From the NCBI RefSeq assembly GCF_036884655.1, contig NC_088339.1, positions 33,727,501 through 33,791,500 on the forward strand: a stretch of 64,000 nucleotides of DNA, in the 5' to 3' direction. A program made the position numbers and the translations under genes. Numbering within the stretch: position 1 is the first letter of the stretch; each line of letters opens with the position of its first letter. The stretch comes from Musa acuminata AAA Group (lineage: Eukaryota; Streptophyta; Magnoliopsida; Zingiberales; Musaceae). Below are positions 38,760 through 50,200 of the stretch, one piece after another. The notes under the pieces are model-generated. The model made no database searches. It worked only from the letters and a program-made list of their open reading frames with translations, and was not told the DNA's origin.

Positions 38760-40560
38760 TATAATATGATTATCATGACATAGTGAAATTATTATTGGGA
38801 AATCTCAAGTAACATGAACATTTGCAGCGAAGATAAAAACAAAAACTAGTTTCCTAAAATAATTTTATTAGATCGTTGTTATATGATCGGGAGAGTAAAA
38901 CTCGTGAAACAAAAAACTGCATAAAAGGTGCGAGATATTCTCATATATCGGAACTCCTATATCCCCTAATATCACAGGTCCTAGTTTGTGAACGAAGAAG
39001 TTCTTGTAAACTCATCTCTAGCAGTGATCCACATGATGAACGCAACAACAATACACCTCCTCGCATAGTACATTTTTTCCTCGCGATCTCGCACCACCAC
39101 ACGGTAGCACACAAGGAGGGATCAATCTCTCTTATTGTCTTCTCACACCAGAGAAAGGGTAGTTGGTTAAAGGAAGAAATAAGAGGAGGAGATACGAGGT
39201 TGTCGGTTATAAAGTATAGCCTCTAACCCGTTTAGTCTCGACTAATATTTATAGAAAGCCTTCTTTAACTAACCCTAATGGATCTTTCTTGTTAGGTATT
39301 GTATCTCAATTCAATTATTCATAACTCAATGGATATTGGATTTTCATTCAATAATTATTCTAAGCTCTATTGAGTCTCTCCCAAGGATCGATTAAAGCAA
39401 GAGCTTATCAGATATTCCATATTTGATCCTTTATTTGTCGCGTTGTCTACTATGTGTGGCCCTCTAGGCTAAATACTGAGCTGGCTATGAGTTGCATATG
39501 TTAGAACTCATTTTGACTCATAACTTTTTCTAATTCAATAAAATATTATATTTATAATAATTTACTCAACTTATGAACATACTATGCCACTATGCTATAG
39601 TCCTCATATGATACATAGGGATCTAATCTATTGGACTTGTTTACCCTCAATTATTGTATATCTATAGTTTCTCATCTATCTAATATCTTAAATATCATAT
39701 ATGTTGTCAAGCCCATAAGAAATTCATTTAAGTCTCATTTTAATCGGATTTCTTCGAAAAACTTCTCTCTTAATTTGAATCTCACGTTTATCGGATTATC
39801 CGATTAACCTTAACTAGGGATTTGCCTAAGTGATAACACATGAGATATTTCTCTCATCATACCAAGAATAGATTATCATATACTAATACTCAATTATCTT
39901 TATAAGGTTATTTGTCATTCTCAATAACTATATGTACTAGATTCGGAACTTTCAGACCTATAAGTCTGGTATCATGGAGTACTTAAACAAGACATTGTTG
40001 GTGTTTCATGTATAAGGACTTAATATATAATTAGGATTATTGAATCGCTATCTAAACGATAAGGTATATTTAATTATCGAGTATTCCATAAGTAGATCAT
40101 TTAGTAAACTCATTCCTAATGAGTACTTATACTATATTCCTAATGTCCATACACAAACAATTATAAGACCAACTACCTTTATTGTATGGATGAGTATATA
40201 GCACATCGGTATGTCTAATTATCTCGGAGTCCTTCTCAAATAACTTATAACCGAAAATATTTAGGATGTGTATTTAAAGATGAATTGGTTTCATTATCAT
40301 GATTTTATCATGATTCAATTCTCATTGTATATATCCAAGGACATCATAATATATATTCATCATCCAATATAAAATGAGAAAATATCATAATAATAATCAA
40401 AAGAAATTAAAAAATTATATAACATGTCATATGTACTATCACTAATCTAATTGACTTATAATGCATCTATAATTAACAATTATGTCATCAGTTAATAGAT
40501 TGTGGGTCAGGTGAAAGCGATAATGCATTAGGATGTTAAAACAATATAGAAAACCTTAAA
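38760..40560. mobile_element. Probable degraded LTR-retrotransposon end region
   Basis: This stretch has a distinct composition from its flanks, with long non-coding sequence (for example ATCGGGAGAGTAAAACTCGTG, CTCTCATCATACCAAG) resembling plant LTR-retroelement untranslated or LTR sequence. There is no reverse transcriptase or integrase, and I could not define TG...CA ends or a target duplication. The frame at 38876-39226 is open but matches no protein. The assignment is recognition of style, not proof. Confidence 0.3.
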
Positions 40561-41095
40561 GCACTAAAAGACCTTAGACTCGACAATATTTTGATCTGAT
40601 CGAAAACTCTTGAATTTATTAATTGTGCAAGGATCTCTAGTTCTCCTCCTCGACATCTTAATTTATGTTATTATAAACATCTTAGATCAGGCTTATTGTA
40701 GTAATTTTATAATATTTACTTATATCTCAAGAGATGATAACATAGTTGCACATTGGATATCTAATTTTATCATGTGTTAAAAGTGATATTCTTAAGGAAC
40801 ACCTTAAGATTATTTCAAAATATTATTCTTAATCAATGAAGTTACTAGGTGCATGTCTAGGCACCTAAATGATGTGAGAATAGGCTAAGTAAGTGGGTTG
40901 TGTGATCAACTTCAATAAGACATTGCCCAAAAATTGAAGTACCTCATCATAATAGGCCTTCTTCTCCCATACAACATCTTTCTGACTCACAACGTAGCTT
41001 GCCCCTTGTTAATTCGTCTATTTCCTCGTGGTATTGCTTCCAAATTCCAAACTATATATCATTTTTTTCTTTTTTCATCTCTCCTCCTTATTATA
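40561..41095. other. AT-rich spacer
   Basis: No coding region or clear repeat structure is seen between the putative retroelement remnant and the Mutator-like element. Confidence 0.4.
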
Positions 41096-41104
41096 TTGTT
41101 AGAA

Positions 41105-41887
41105 GGGTCAATGTTTCATTTTAATTCATATAATTTTGATCATGAACCACTTAAGTTCCTATAATTTATTTATATTTAAGATAATCCATGTAATTTTTAA
41201 GTCTCTTTTGTCAAATCTAAGTTAACATATGTTATAGTTTAAAAAATCACTAATATAATGATATATATAATTTAAATTTAAAAAAAATTGAGGCCACTAT
41301 CAATGACAAGAGGAGACATCATTGTTGAAGTAACCACCAATAACAGTACCGAGTTGCTATTATCTAGCAAAGCGTCATACACATATAGTCTCTCCCACGC
41401 TAACAACAAGCTCAAGAGCTTCCAGTCCTCCCTCGGGTGATTGTGCGTCAACTAGTCGCTATGCATGCAATGGTCTCCTAGTCCTTCTTCCTCCTCCTTG
41501 GCATCTTCATTTCTATCGCTTCCCACTTCATCCTCTCCTGCCCCCCCACTTGTCATGCCTATAACATGATGGTTTAGCTCTCTCTTACCTCTTCCTCTAG
41601 CCTCTCCGCCTTCGTCCATTGCTTAGCTTCCATTGCTTTCTCATCCTTCACAGGATGAATCTTAATCTTTTTTAAAATTTAAATTACATGTGTCATTATA
41701 TTAATAGTTTATTATGAGTTAACATATCACGTAAGTAGACTCTAATGTTTATTAACTCAAACTTGATGAGAGAAACTTATATGATATGTTTTTTTTTTAA
41801 ATGTATGAGTTATTTTAAACATGAGTAAACTATAAGGCTTTAAGTGGTCAATGACCAAAACAACATAGCTAAAATGAATCTTAACCC
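41105..41887. mobile_element. Non-autonomous Mutator-like element (Pack-MULE type), 783 bp
   Basis: A perfect 9-bp duplication, TTGTTAGAA, bounds the element at 41096-41104 and 41888-41896. The termini are long inverted repeats of about 180-220 bp: left GGGTCAATGTTTCATTTTAA; right, on the other strand, GGGTTAAGATTCATTTTAGC. Further paired blocks are ACCACTTAA, GTTAACATA, ATATAATGA and ATTTAAATTT. A 9-bp target duplication with long TIRs beginning GGG is the signature of MULEs. There is no transposase. The core, about 41290-41660, is GC-richer and derives from a host gene (see the next entry), which defines a Pack-MULE. Confidence 0.82.
41300..41660 (+). pseudogene. Captured gene fragment resembling a DUF3537 membrane protein
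   Basis: Inside the Mutator-like element one frame reads NNKLKSFQSSLG, then, after interruptions, FFLLLGIFISIASHFILSCPP, a short spacer, YNMMV, a TAG stop at about 41574, and LSLTSSSSLSAFVHCLAS. The hydrophobic segment followed by SHFxLSC and VVxLSLTS is typical of the transmembrane part of plant DUF3537 proteins. At least three stops interrupt it, so it cannot encode a full protein. The sequence is C-rich and contrasts sharply with the AT-rich arms. The family name is from memory of the motif and should be tested by a protein search. Confidence 0.5.
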
Positions 41888-41896
41888 TTGTTAGAA

Positions 41897-42866
41897 TTAT
41901 AAATTATTATTATTTACTATAAATTTAAATAATATTAATTTTGATATTATTTTGTTTTATTATTTTATTATTAGACTATGATAAATTAACACTTTAATGT
42001 TCTATAGATGATTAAATGAATGTAATTTTATAAAATAAGTGATGATAATTTGAATGTGAAATCATATGAAGTCAAAATTTATTTTAATATTTGATTTTTT
42101 TGCTCAATTATATTTTTATTATTTTTATTTTGATGAGGGCCTCACCACACTAAGATGAGTGCCTAAAGCAACTTGAATCTTGATATCTTGGTATTTTTGA
42201 TAATATTATTTTTAATATATAAAATATAATAAAATAAATTTTATTTTGCTTAAAAGAAAATATGCATGAACCCTTGAGTGGGTATATGATTCTTGGAAAG
42301 TGTCCACCTATTTCTATAAATAAATAAGGGTTGTTTATGATGTTGAAAGATTTATAAGGGTTGTTTATAAAAGGCTTTTTTTTTTTTTTAATGAAGAAAT
42401 AGAGAGCTTTGTTCGACTCCTCCATCAAAATCCTATCAATCCCTTGCTATCTTTATTTTTTTTCTTTTATCAATTTGGTAAGTAGATTTTTCTTTTTTTT
42501 TAACTTGTGTGCTGCTGAGAAAACAAGGAAAAAAAGTAGAATCGGAACAAAATAGTGGGGTAATTTCAAAAGGAAATAGCCACAGAATTTGTACCAAATG
42601 ATAAGAAGGTAAATAATTAAAATATGATTAAATATATATTTGCTGCATTAAACAAAAAAAGGTTGATTACTTCTATAATGATTTTTTTTTCTTCCTAGAC
42701 TTATTATCTCTTGGAACAAAATTGTGGGGTATTTAATAAGAAATAGGCTTTAATTTCATGCTAAAAGATAAAAGGGAAACATAATATATTATTCAAAAGG
42801 TCAATTTTGAGAGGTATTTAAAAAATATATATATATATATTTTTATGACGATTAGTAAAATTATTA
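41897..42866. repeat. AT-rich spacer with dispersed repeat copy B
   Basis: The part at about 42557-42700 is a diverged direct copy of the repeat at 38.5-38.66 kb. A further partial copy of its GGGGTATTT start follows at about 42726. The rest is very AT-rich with long T runs (42370-42390, 42490-42500). No gene is supported. Confidence 0.45.
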
Positions 42867-42939
42867 TGGAGATGCGGGGTATCGATCCCCGTACCTCTCG
42901 CATGCTAAGCGAGCGCTCTACCATCTGAGCTACATCCCC
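42867..42939 (-). tRNA. tRNA-Ala (anticodon AGC)
   Basis: Read on the minus strand the sequence starts GGGGATGTAGCTCAGATGG and ends CCCCGCATCTCCA. The seven-base acceptor stem pairs fully with one G-T wobble. The D arm (GTAGCTCAGATGGTAGAGC), anticodon stem CTCGC/GCGAG with loop TTAGCAT, and T arm with GTACGGGGATCGATACCCC are all intact. The anticodon AGC is at plus positions 42904-42906. No intron and no encoded CCA, as expected for a eukaryotic nuclear tRNA gene. Internal A-box and B-box (GGGATCGATACCC) for RNA polymerase III are present, though the B-box departs slightly from GGTTCGANNCC. On the strand of the gene the downstream flank (plus 42838-42866) has an AAAA-rich complement, giving T-rich termination. 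Confidence 0.93.
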
Positions 42940-43591
42940 ATGTGTATATGTTAGATAAGTTATTGATGTTATTGTTATTGACATTTACAATCTCATAGAA
43001 GAAGAAAAAGAAAAATTTCTGATGAGGATGTTGTGACAATAAAATTTTCACCGTGGATTATCATGAATTAATTAGAGATTATGTGATAATTATTAGATAT
43101 GTTCTATATGTTGATCATGATCGGTGAACTTAATGTTGTGGATTGTCATGTATCGATGTCTAATTAGTACGTTGATGAACATTGACTCAATGTTTTATAA
43201 TAATATATTATCTATAAACTAAAGACTGATGATTGTTAATGCAAATAATGTAATGTCACGATGCTCATAAAACAAACATGTCCTAAAAAAATATTATATT
43301 AAAAAAAATAAATGCTATAAAGTCTCGATCTTGGCTTTGTTTGGTAATAAGATCCTATGCTACTAACGTTTTTTCTTTCTAATACAGTTTATTATTAATC
43401 ATTGAATTACGTATATCCATTAATACGTGTCACTAAAATTGTGAAATTGATGTGTCCACTGCATCGGAGGGGGGAACGAATCCTGTTCAAGCATTAATAA
43501 CGATTACTTGGGTTAGGCCTCACCCACATCTGTCGCGATTTGATTCCTCACATTACGTCACGAGACGATTCACAATCTATCATCGGAAGGG
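42940..43591. other. AT-rich spacer
   Basis: No gene is seen. The sequence becomes GC-richer after about 43450, where the duplicated block upstream of the beta-galactosidase gene begins. Confidence 0.4.
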
Positions 43592-44113
43592 TGACATGAC
43601 GCACTTCGGGTCAACCTCTATGCTCTTCGTATCTCAAGTCAGATCGGACATTGGAAATTGGTGTTGCATCGAAGGGTTTTCCAAATCTACCTCGTTCGCT
43701 TGACCTAACGCCCAAAGTATAAGCTTTATTTACTAATATCATCATGATTCTTACGGTGACATAAGACGTCGTGATATCTTTATTTACCGAATTACCGCCT
43801 TCATAGAGTGGACACACGCTTACAGCTCTCAACAATGATTCGCGGCACAACAGTCAGACACAAGTCACGAGGAAGACGTGGCGCACATCGAGCACGGTGC
43901 GGTTCTTGATGTGAGCCATCCCCTATTGTCCTTCGTGTCCTAAGTCGTTATTTTTCTGGGACAAGTTTCGGCTTGGGAACGTTGCGTCCTCTGTCAGGTT
44001 TATCCACATCTGCCTCGTCACTTACCATAATACCCAATGTGTCATCTTTATTTACTGAATTATCATCACCATGCTAACTTCGATACGCAACGTGATATCT
44101 TTATTCACATAAT
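43592..44113. repeat. Diverged tandem duplication upstream of the beta-galactosidase gene
   Basis: Two units, about 43592-43800 and 43877-44113, share ordered blocks: GACGCACTTCGG/GGCGCACATCGAG, CTTCGTATCTCAAGTC/CTTCGTGTCCTAAGTC, CTACCTCGTTCGCTTGACC/CTGCCTCGTCACTTACC, CTTTATTTACT, and GTGATATCTTTATT. They are clearly homologous but old. The nearer unit ends about 100 bp before the start codon at 44212, so this is in the promoter and leader region. Confidence 0.55.
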
Positions 44114-44211
44114 TGCCACCACAAATCTTACTGCCAGTGGTTAAAGCGCTCCTCCGCCCCACCCATTCTCAATAAACATCTCCCGCTTCCGATCGTTTCC
44201 GCGACGGAGAG

Positions 44212-47200
44212 ATGTTAGGGTTAGCGACCATTCATGGGGTCATCGTCGCTCTTGCAGTCGCAGTGCTTTGGGCGGGGGCGTCGGCCGCCTTCTTCGAGCC
44301 CTTCAACGTCAGCTATGACCACCGGGCGATCATCATCGGCGGTAAGCGCCGGATGCTCATATCGGCTGGGATCCATTACCCCCGAGCGACGCCCGATGTA
44401 TGACCCGTGACTCTTGGTTGGAATTGTTCTCAGTTTAATTTGGGTATTCCCTTTTAGGAGGATCTCGGGTCAGTGACTCGATGAATGTCTTTCATTGTGT
44501 CCTGTGCGCGACGGCTATGGAACCCGATCATGCTGTAGCTTATGGGGTAGATGTTGGAAGATAATTGTTAAGAAGATAAATTTTGCCTTGGATAATTTGA
44601 TTATATTCAATCGTGTATGTAATATAGGTTATACGTCCAATTATATTTATTTTATCATTTTTCTTTAGAATAAAAATAGATATACAAGTAATATATTGGA
44701 CTTGCACCAGGACAACTTACTGTTTGTACTTCAATGCCAGAGAAGTTATTTTAGGTTTAGAAGTGGTAGATTATGATGTATTAGGTGACATGGATCACCT
44801 ACCATACTTGATTGGAGAGCTCCATCAAGATCTAGGTGGAATCTTAAATCCAAAACAACTCATTGGAAGCACGTTTCTTGATGGTGACATCATGCGGTTC
44901 TTTCATTTTCTCTTTTAGTACATTCATCAAACTAACTCCTTAGACAAACCACATTTTATTTTGCCCCCTCTTATCGAGACATTGAGATGGTAAGAAAAGA
45001 AAAATCTCTAAAATATTATCTAAGGAAATGATCTATCTTGCTTCTTAACCAGTAAGATTCTTTCAAGTGACCATACACTATTTGGGGTTGGCTGATTGTC
45101 GTGTTGACAAAGCAGATCAGAACAGGGGCTTAATTGTTGGATTTATTTAAACTTAAATCTTCTTGTTATGCTATCTCCATTTTCATTAAGAAGGAGAGAC
45201 ACCTGTACTGTCATCAAACCAAATTTATTGGTAGGCAATATGTGCATTCAACTTAGTTCCTTTCCTGTACTATAATCTTTCCTTTCTTGGTTTCTCTTAG
45301 CGCAATTTCCAGGTGTAGGTTGGTGAACCTTTGAGTTGTTCAGTTTCCCATATTTTATATAGGAATCTTATAGATTATATACTGTCAGATGTGGCCTGGT
45401 CTGATAGCCAAAAGCAAGGAAGGCGGTGCCGATGTGATACAAACGTATGTATTTTGGAATGGGCATGAACCAATCAGAGGTCAGGTATTGTGCACAAATA
45501 TTTTGCCATTGCAGGTTTAATTGCCTTTATTGCATAATGACCTCAGCTGGTCATCTTACTTCTGATGTTTCCTTTCCAGTATAATTTTGAAGGAAGATAT
45601 GATATAGTGAACTTTACAAAGTTGATTGGTTCTCAAGGACTGTATCTTCATCTTCGTATTGGCCCTTACGTTTGTGCCGAGTGGAATTTTGGGTCTCTCC
45701 TTTCTCTTTCACACTGCTTCATTCTTTTAGGAACTGTATACTTTTATGATCAATGCTTATTCTATTAAAATTTTCATCTTGAGGTTCAAATTCTTTTTAT
45801 GGATATTAATGTTCACTTTTTAAGTAAAGGAGTTACTTCACTACTTGCCTCACCTAGTTGTCTATTGCAACTATGAACTATGCATTTATATATATTTTTT
45901 TCAGTCATTGGTGGCTTAATATTGGAGTGGATCATGAAGTTTTAAATGAGTTCACTTTCAAATTAGCTACTACCACAGAAGCACCAACAGACCTGAAAAA
46001 TTGAAAATCGACTGTTTTAAAATTCAAACTAAAACCATATATCAGATAGGCTAAATGAGACAATGCTTATATCACAATCGACAAGTGTGGTCAGATTGGG
46101 ATTTCCATTACAGCATGTTTAACCTGCTAGTGACTCTATTTTTTCTGTTAGTTTGACATCTTTAACTTCTAAGCTAACATCTGACGCAAAGGTTAGCCTT
46201 TTTTTATTGTTACACTAGTTTGATGAATTTAAATCTTGTATTAATTTTCTTAACAGGTAGGTCATAACCTATTAACTAGCTTAGATGGACAGCTGTTAAA
46301 TTACTTGTGAAATATCCTTGTCTGTTGGATTTTTCCTTGATCATTTAATTCATCATTTTTGATCAGCAAGATGCTGAAGTTGCATGCTTCCATTTATAAA
46401 TCTGTTTTGGTGGCTGACCACTTACAGGGGCTTGCATGTGTACATACTAAATATATCAAAGTTGGGCCAGATTTTGGTGATTGCATTTCATCTGTAGGTG
46501 GCATTTTTAACTTTTTTCTTTACTGAGTAGTTAGGATCTGCCTTATGGCAGTATTTATTTTGAAAGACAGTTCAAAGGTAGGGTGACCAATTTATTCTTG
46601 ACTTAGTAGTTTGGATCTGCCTTCTTGAAGAACAGTTCAAAAGTAGAGTGAAGTAGTGAACCACCTGTCATAAAATTAGGATTTTAGCAGAAAAGCCTGC
46701 TGAAGACAAGCTTTCACTTGTCTCAAGAATTGGTACAAATTGAATTATGGTGTTTGATATTGTGTGTCAGCATCACAAAGTGGCAGTAATACCATGTTTT
46801 AGGTTTCAAACACCTTTAAACACAGACAAATAACAATATAAGTAATGAGATACCAAAACAATTGTTACAGTTTTTAAGCATATTGTCCACACATATTTTG
46901 GAAAAAAAGTGCAGTAAGGTGGACAATAGGACTTAAGTTTATGAGGATAGTGTTTTTCCCTGAACTTTGAACATGAAAAGTCAGCAAAGATTGAAGCAAA
47001 CTATGCAGCCGATTCAGTTGAAATTGAAGGATCACTTCATGAAGCTGAACATATGGGGAAGTGATGTAATCATAAGGGCCCAAAAAGCACCATAGCTGCT
47101 AGCTGAAGTTTTTTTTTTTTTTGTGTTTTTATTCATCCCTATTTCTTGGCTATTTTTTGTCTTCTCTAAAGGTTTTCATTTGATATGTCATATCAGGATG

Positions 47201-50200
47201 TTGCTTATGAAGCCATCATCTTGCAACTAAATGTATCTTTACAAAATTTGATACAGTTTAGTATGGATTTGGTGGTTAAATATGGAAGACTAAAATTCAG
47301 CCTGTCTTGTGGCTCATACAACAAGTACCGATATATGAAGTGATGAGAACTATGACTATGATTGAGAGATGGGGATGGTAGCAACTGAAGACTTTGCTAA
47401 AATATGCTCATCTTTTTCAGTGCCCATATATAGTTATAGCAGGAGAGAGCACAAATTATATTGTTGAATTATCTTTTGTTAATGTGAGTCAGGTACTTTT
47501 AACTTGATGCAATTCTGGGACATTATCTGAGTTATAATTTTTGCTTTTTACATGTTTGCACATTTTATGGTATCAGTCTGGTCCTTCATTCTTTTCGATG
47601 CTCAAGTCCCACAACAATTGTAACTCTGGCAGGGATAATCACAGCTTGAATATTGTTATCTGGTTAATTCTTAATTCCCACTGTGTATGAATCAACATAT
47701 GTGTTGTTATCATGAATATCCTTAATTCCTTATGATGTTGTTGCTAATCTCATTTGTACTTATTCTTTCTTCCAGAGGTTTCCCTGTTTGGTTACGTGAC
47801 ATTCCTGGCATTGTATTTCGAACAAAAAATAAACCATTTGAGGTATCATGATTTTTACCATACTGTGGCATGTCATGCATCCCTATCATCCTTTAGTGTT
47901 ACACATTTAATGATTTCTCATTGTAATTATCTATTGCATGTTGCACCATACGATAAATTGGTAATGTGCAGTGTCATGACCGGTAATAATTTACACAAAT
48001 GGGAGAAAGTCACAGCTGATCTTTGTTCCTGAAGAAAAAATGATGCCTAGACAAATAACAGTCTTTATAGTTTTTAGCCAATAGGAATTCTTGACTATCT
48101 CGTGGTATTATACTTTTCAATTACTGGTTTGACTTTACACTCTTCTGGTGCTTTTGGTGATCCTCATGATCTTTTTGGTTCTAATGTTTTAAGTTATGTG
48201 TTGAAGTATCTGGAATTGACAACAGCTTTGTTTTGTCAAATCATTATGAAATTTGACTAAACTGCAAATTTTCTCTTCGTTTTCATATTTGTAGATTTTC
48301 TCATGTATACTCTTGATTTCTTCAACATTACTTTTGTCAAGGTGATGCTGAACTAGAACTCTGGATTGACCACATACAAAATACCATGTTTTTTCAACTT
48401 ATGAAGAAGCAGAATTGAAGCCTGTCATGTTTTGCTTGAACCATAAACCAGATTTAAATGTCAATCCATATTGATTATACTGACTGATGTATTAGTGCAA
48501 CGTTGTAATGACATGCATTATACTGATCACTACACTTCAAATATTTTATATAATATTTTTCCAAGTGTTGGATCGTGGTAATAGTCTGATGGTAATATTT
48601 TATACAATTTTACTACATGTCATGGATTATACCATGTAGTAATAGTCTGATGCGAAAACATAATGTCCGTGTCTCAATTCCAAAGGAAAGAAGAGATAAA
48701 ATTGGCTCAAGTTATCTTTTATATTTGATAAACATGATATGATTCTTGGCACATTGGGACTTCTACTTGCCTGTTCTGTAGTACATATATTGATAAGGTT
48801 CTCAACTTGTGCAGGATGAGATGCAGAAATTTGTCAAGAAGATTGTTGATATGATGAAACAGGAAAATCTTTTCTCATGGCAAGGTGGTCCAATCATCTT
48901 ATTGCAGGTTGTATGAGAATGTGTGAACTCCATCCTTGATGTTCAGTCTTTTGTTTAGAAGATTTGAAATAACACTCTTGTTATTCCTTTTACATACAAC
49001 GAGCCTTGAGCTACTAGTTCCACTGGTTGGCTCTCATTTATGCCAATACGACTGTATGATAAAGCAAAACATCAAGATTTCAAAGAAACAATAGACTTTA
49101 TATTTCCATAATTGGCTTGTAACAAGGTTGAACTAGTTTATAACTCGTGATCTTTGCTTTCTAAACTAAAAGATAGATATATAGAACTCACATAATTATC
49201 ATTTAACAAAGTCTGCAGAATGGGATGATATAATGGTTATAATCTTTAATTTGCTTACCTTGTGCTCTTATGTCTAAAATTATTCCAAATACCTACTTTT
49301 TTTCTGAAAATTTGAATGGGCAATTTCTTTTTCATTGGGAGTGAGAGGGGTACAGATGATTCTACTTCCTACATATAAAAACTTCTGACCTCTGAACGGA
49401 TCCAATACCAAACAAGGACTACAGTACCACCCGAAACGGTATGGTACAAGTGGTATGTACCGGTTTGAGCATGGACTGATACACGGACCATCCTCATTTT
49501 GGATAGTCTGATTAAAATAATAAAAAAAGTAGAATAGTGGTGGGGCCCTATCTGACTCAGTGTTAAAAGAAGAAAAAAAAAAATTAGTGAGCCCTCTTCT
49601 CGTAGACGATGCTGCTGCCCTTACTACTGCTGCTTTGCCGTTGCTTCCCAAGTACACTGTTGTTGTTGCTTCTCCTCCTCCTCTCCTTACTTCGTCTTCC
49701 TTCTTCCTCCTCCGCTTCCTCTTCTTCCTTCCTCCTTCTCTTGTGTTCCTCTTCTCCCTCTTTTTCTTTCTCTCCAAAACATCGGTATACATCGACGTAC
49801 CATGTGTCAGTACATCGGTACTGACCAGTATGTACCAATTCGATAGATCTCCGAGATGGGTCAGGTACCGAAAATGACAAACCTTGATACTATCATCTTA
49901 GTTCTTGAACTTTTCCAATTACAACAACGACAACAACAAAATTTGAAGTCCAACTTTTCCCATTATTACTTTAAAAAGATAAAGCTGCGAACCTAACTAG
50001 CAGCAAAATAATGCCTTGTAGCTGATGTATGTGGGCTATATGGCTTCATCACCTTGGAAGTCATCCTGATTCTAGAGTTTCTATTGTTTATTTTGATGTA
50101 AGAATAATCGCAGTCTCGATTTTCGCATTATAAGTCTGCCTGAAGAAACTTATGAAAAATCGATAATGCATGCTTATCTCTAGCGTGTGTTCTTGTAAGG

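Noticed and set aside
42793..42984. Minus-strand open frame containing DVAQMVERSLSMREVRGSIPR
   Set aside because: It is the well-known false translation of a tRNA gene; the tRNA-Ala explains it fully.
49560..49880. Open frames rich in Ser/Leu or Glu/Arg in beta-galactosidase intron 5
   Set aside because: They come from a strand-biased CTCCTC/GAGGAG tract inside a mobile element, with no domain.
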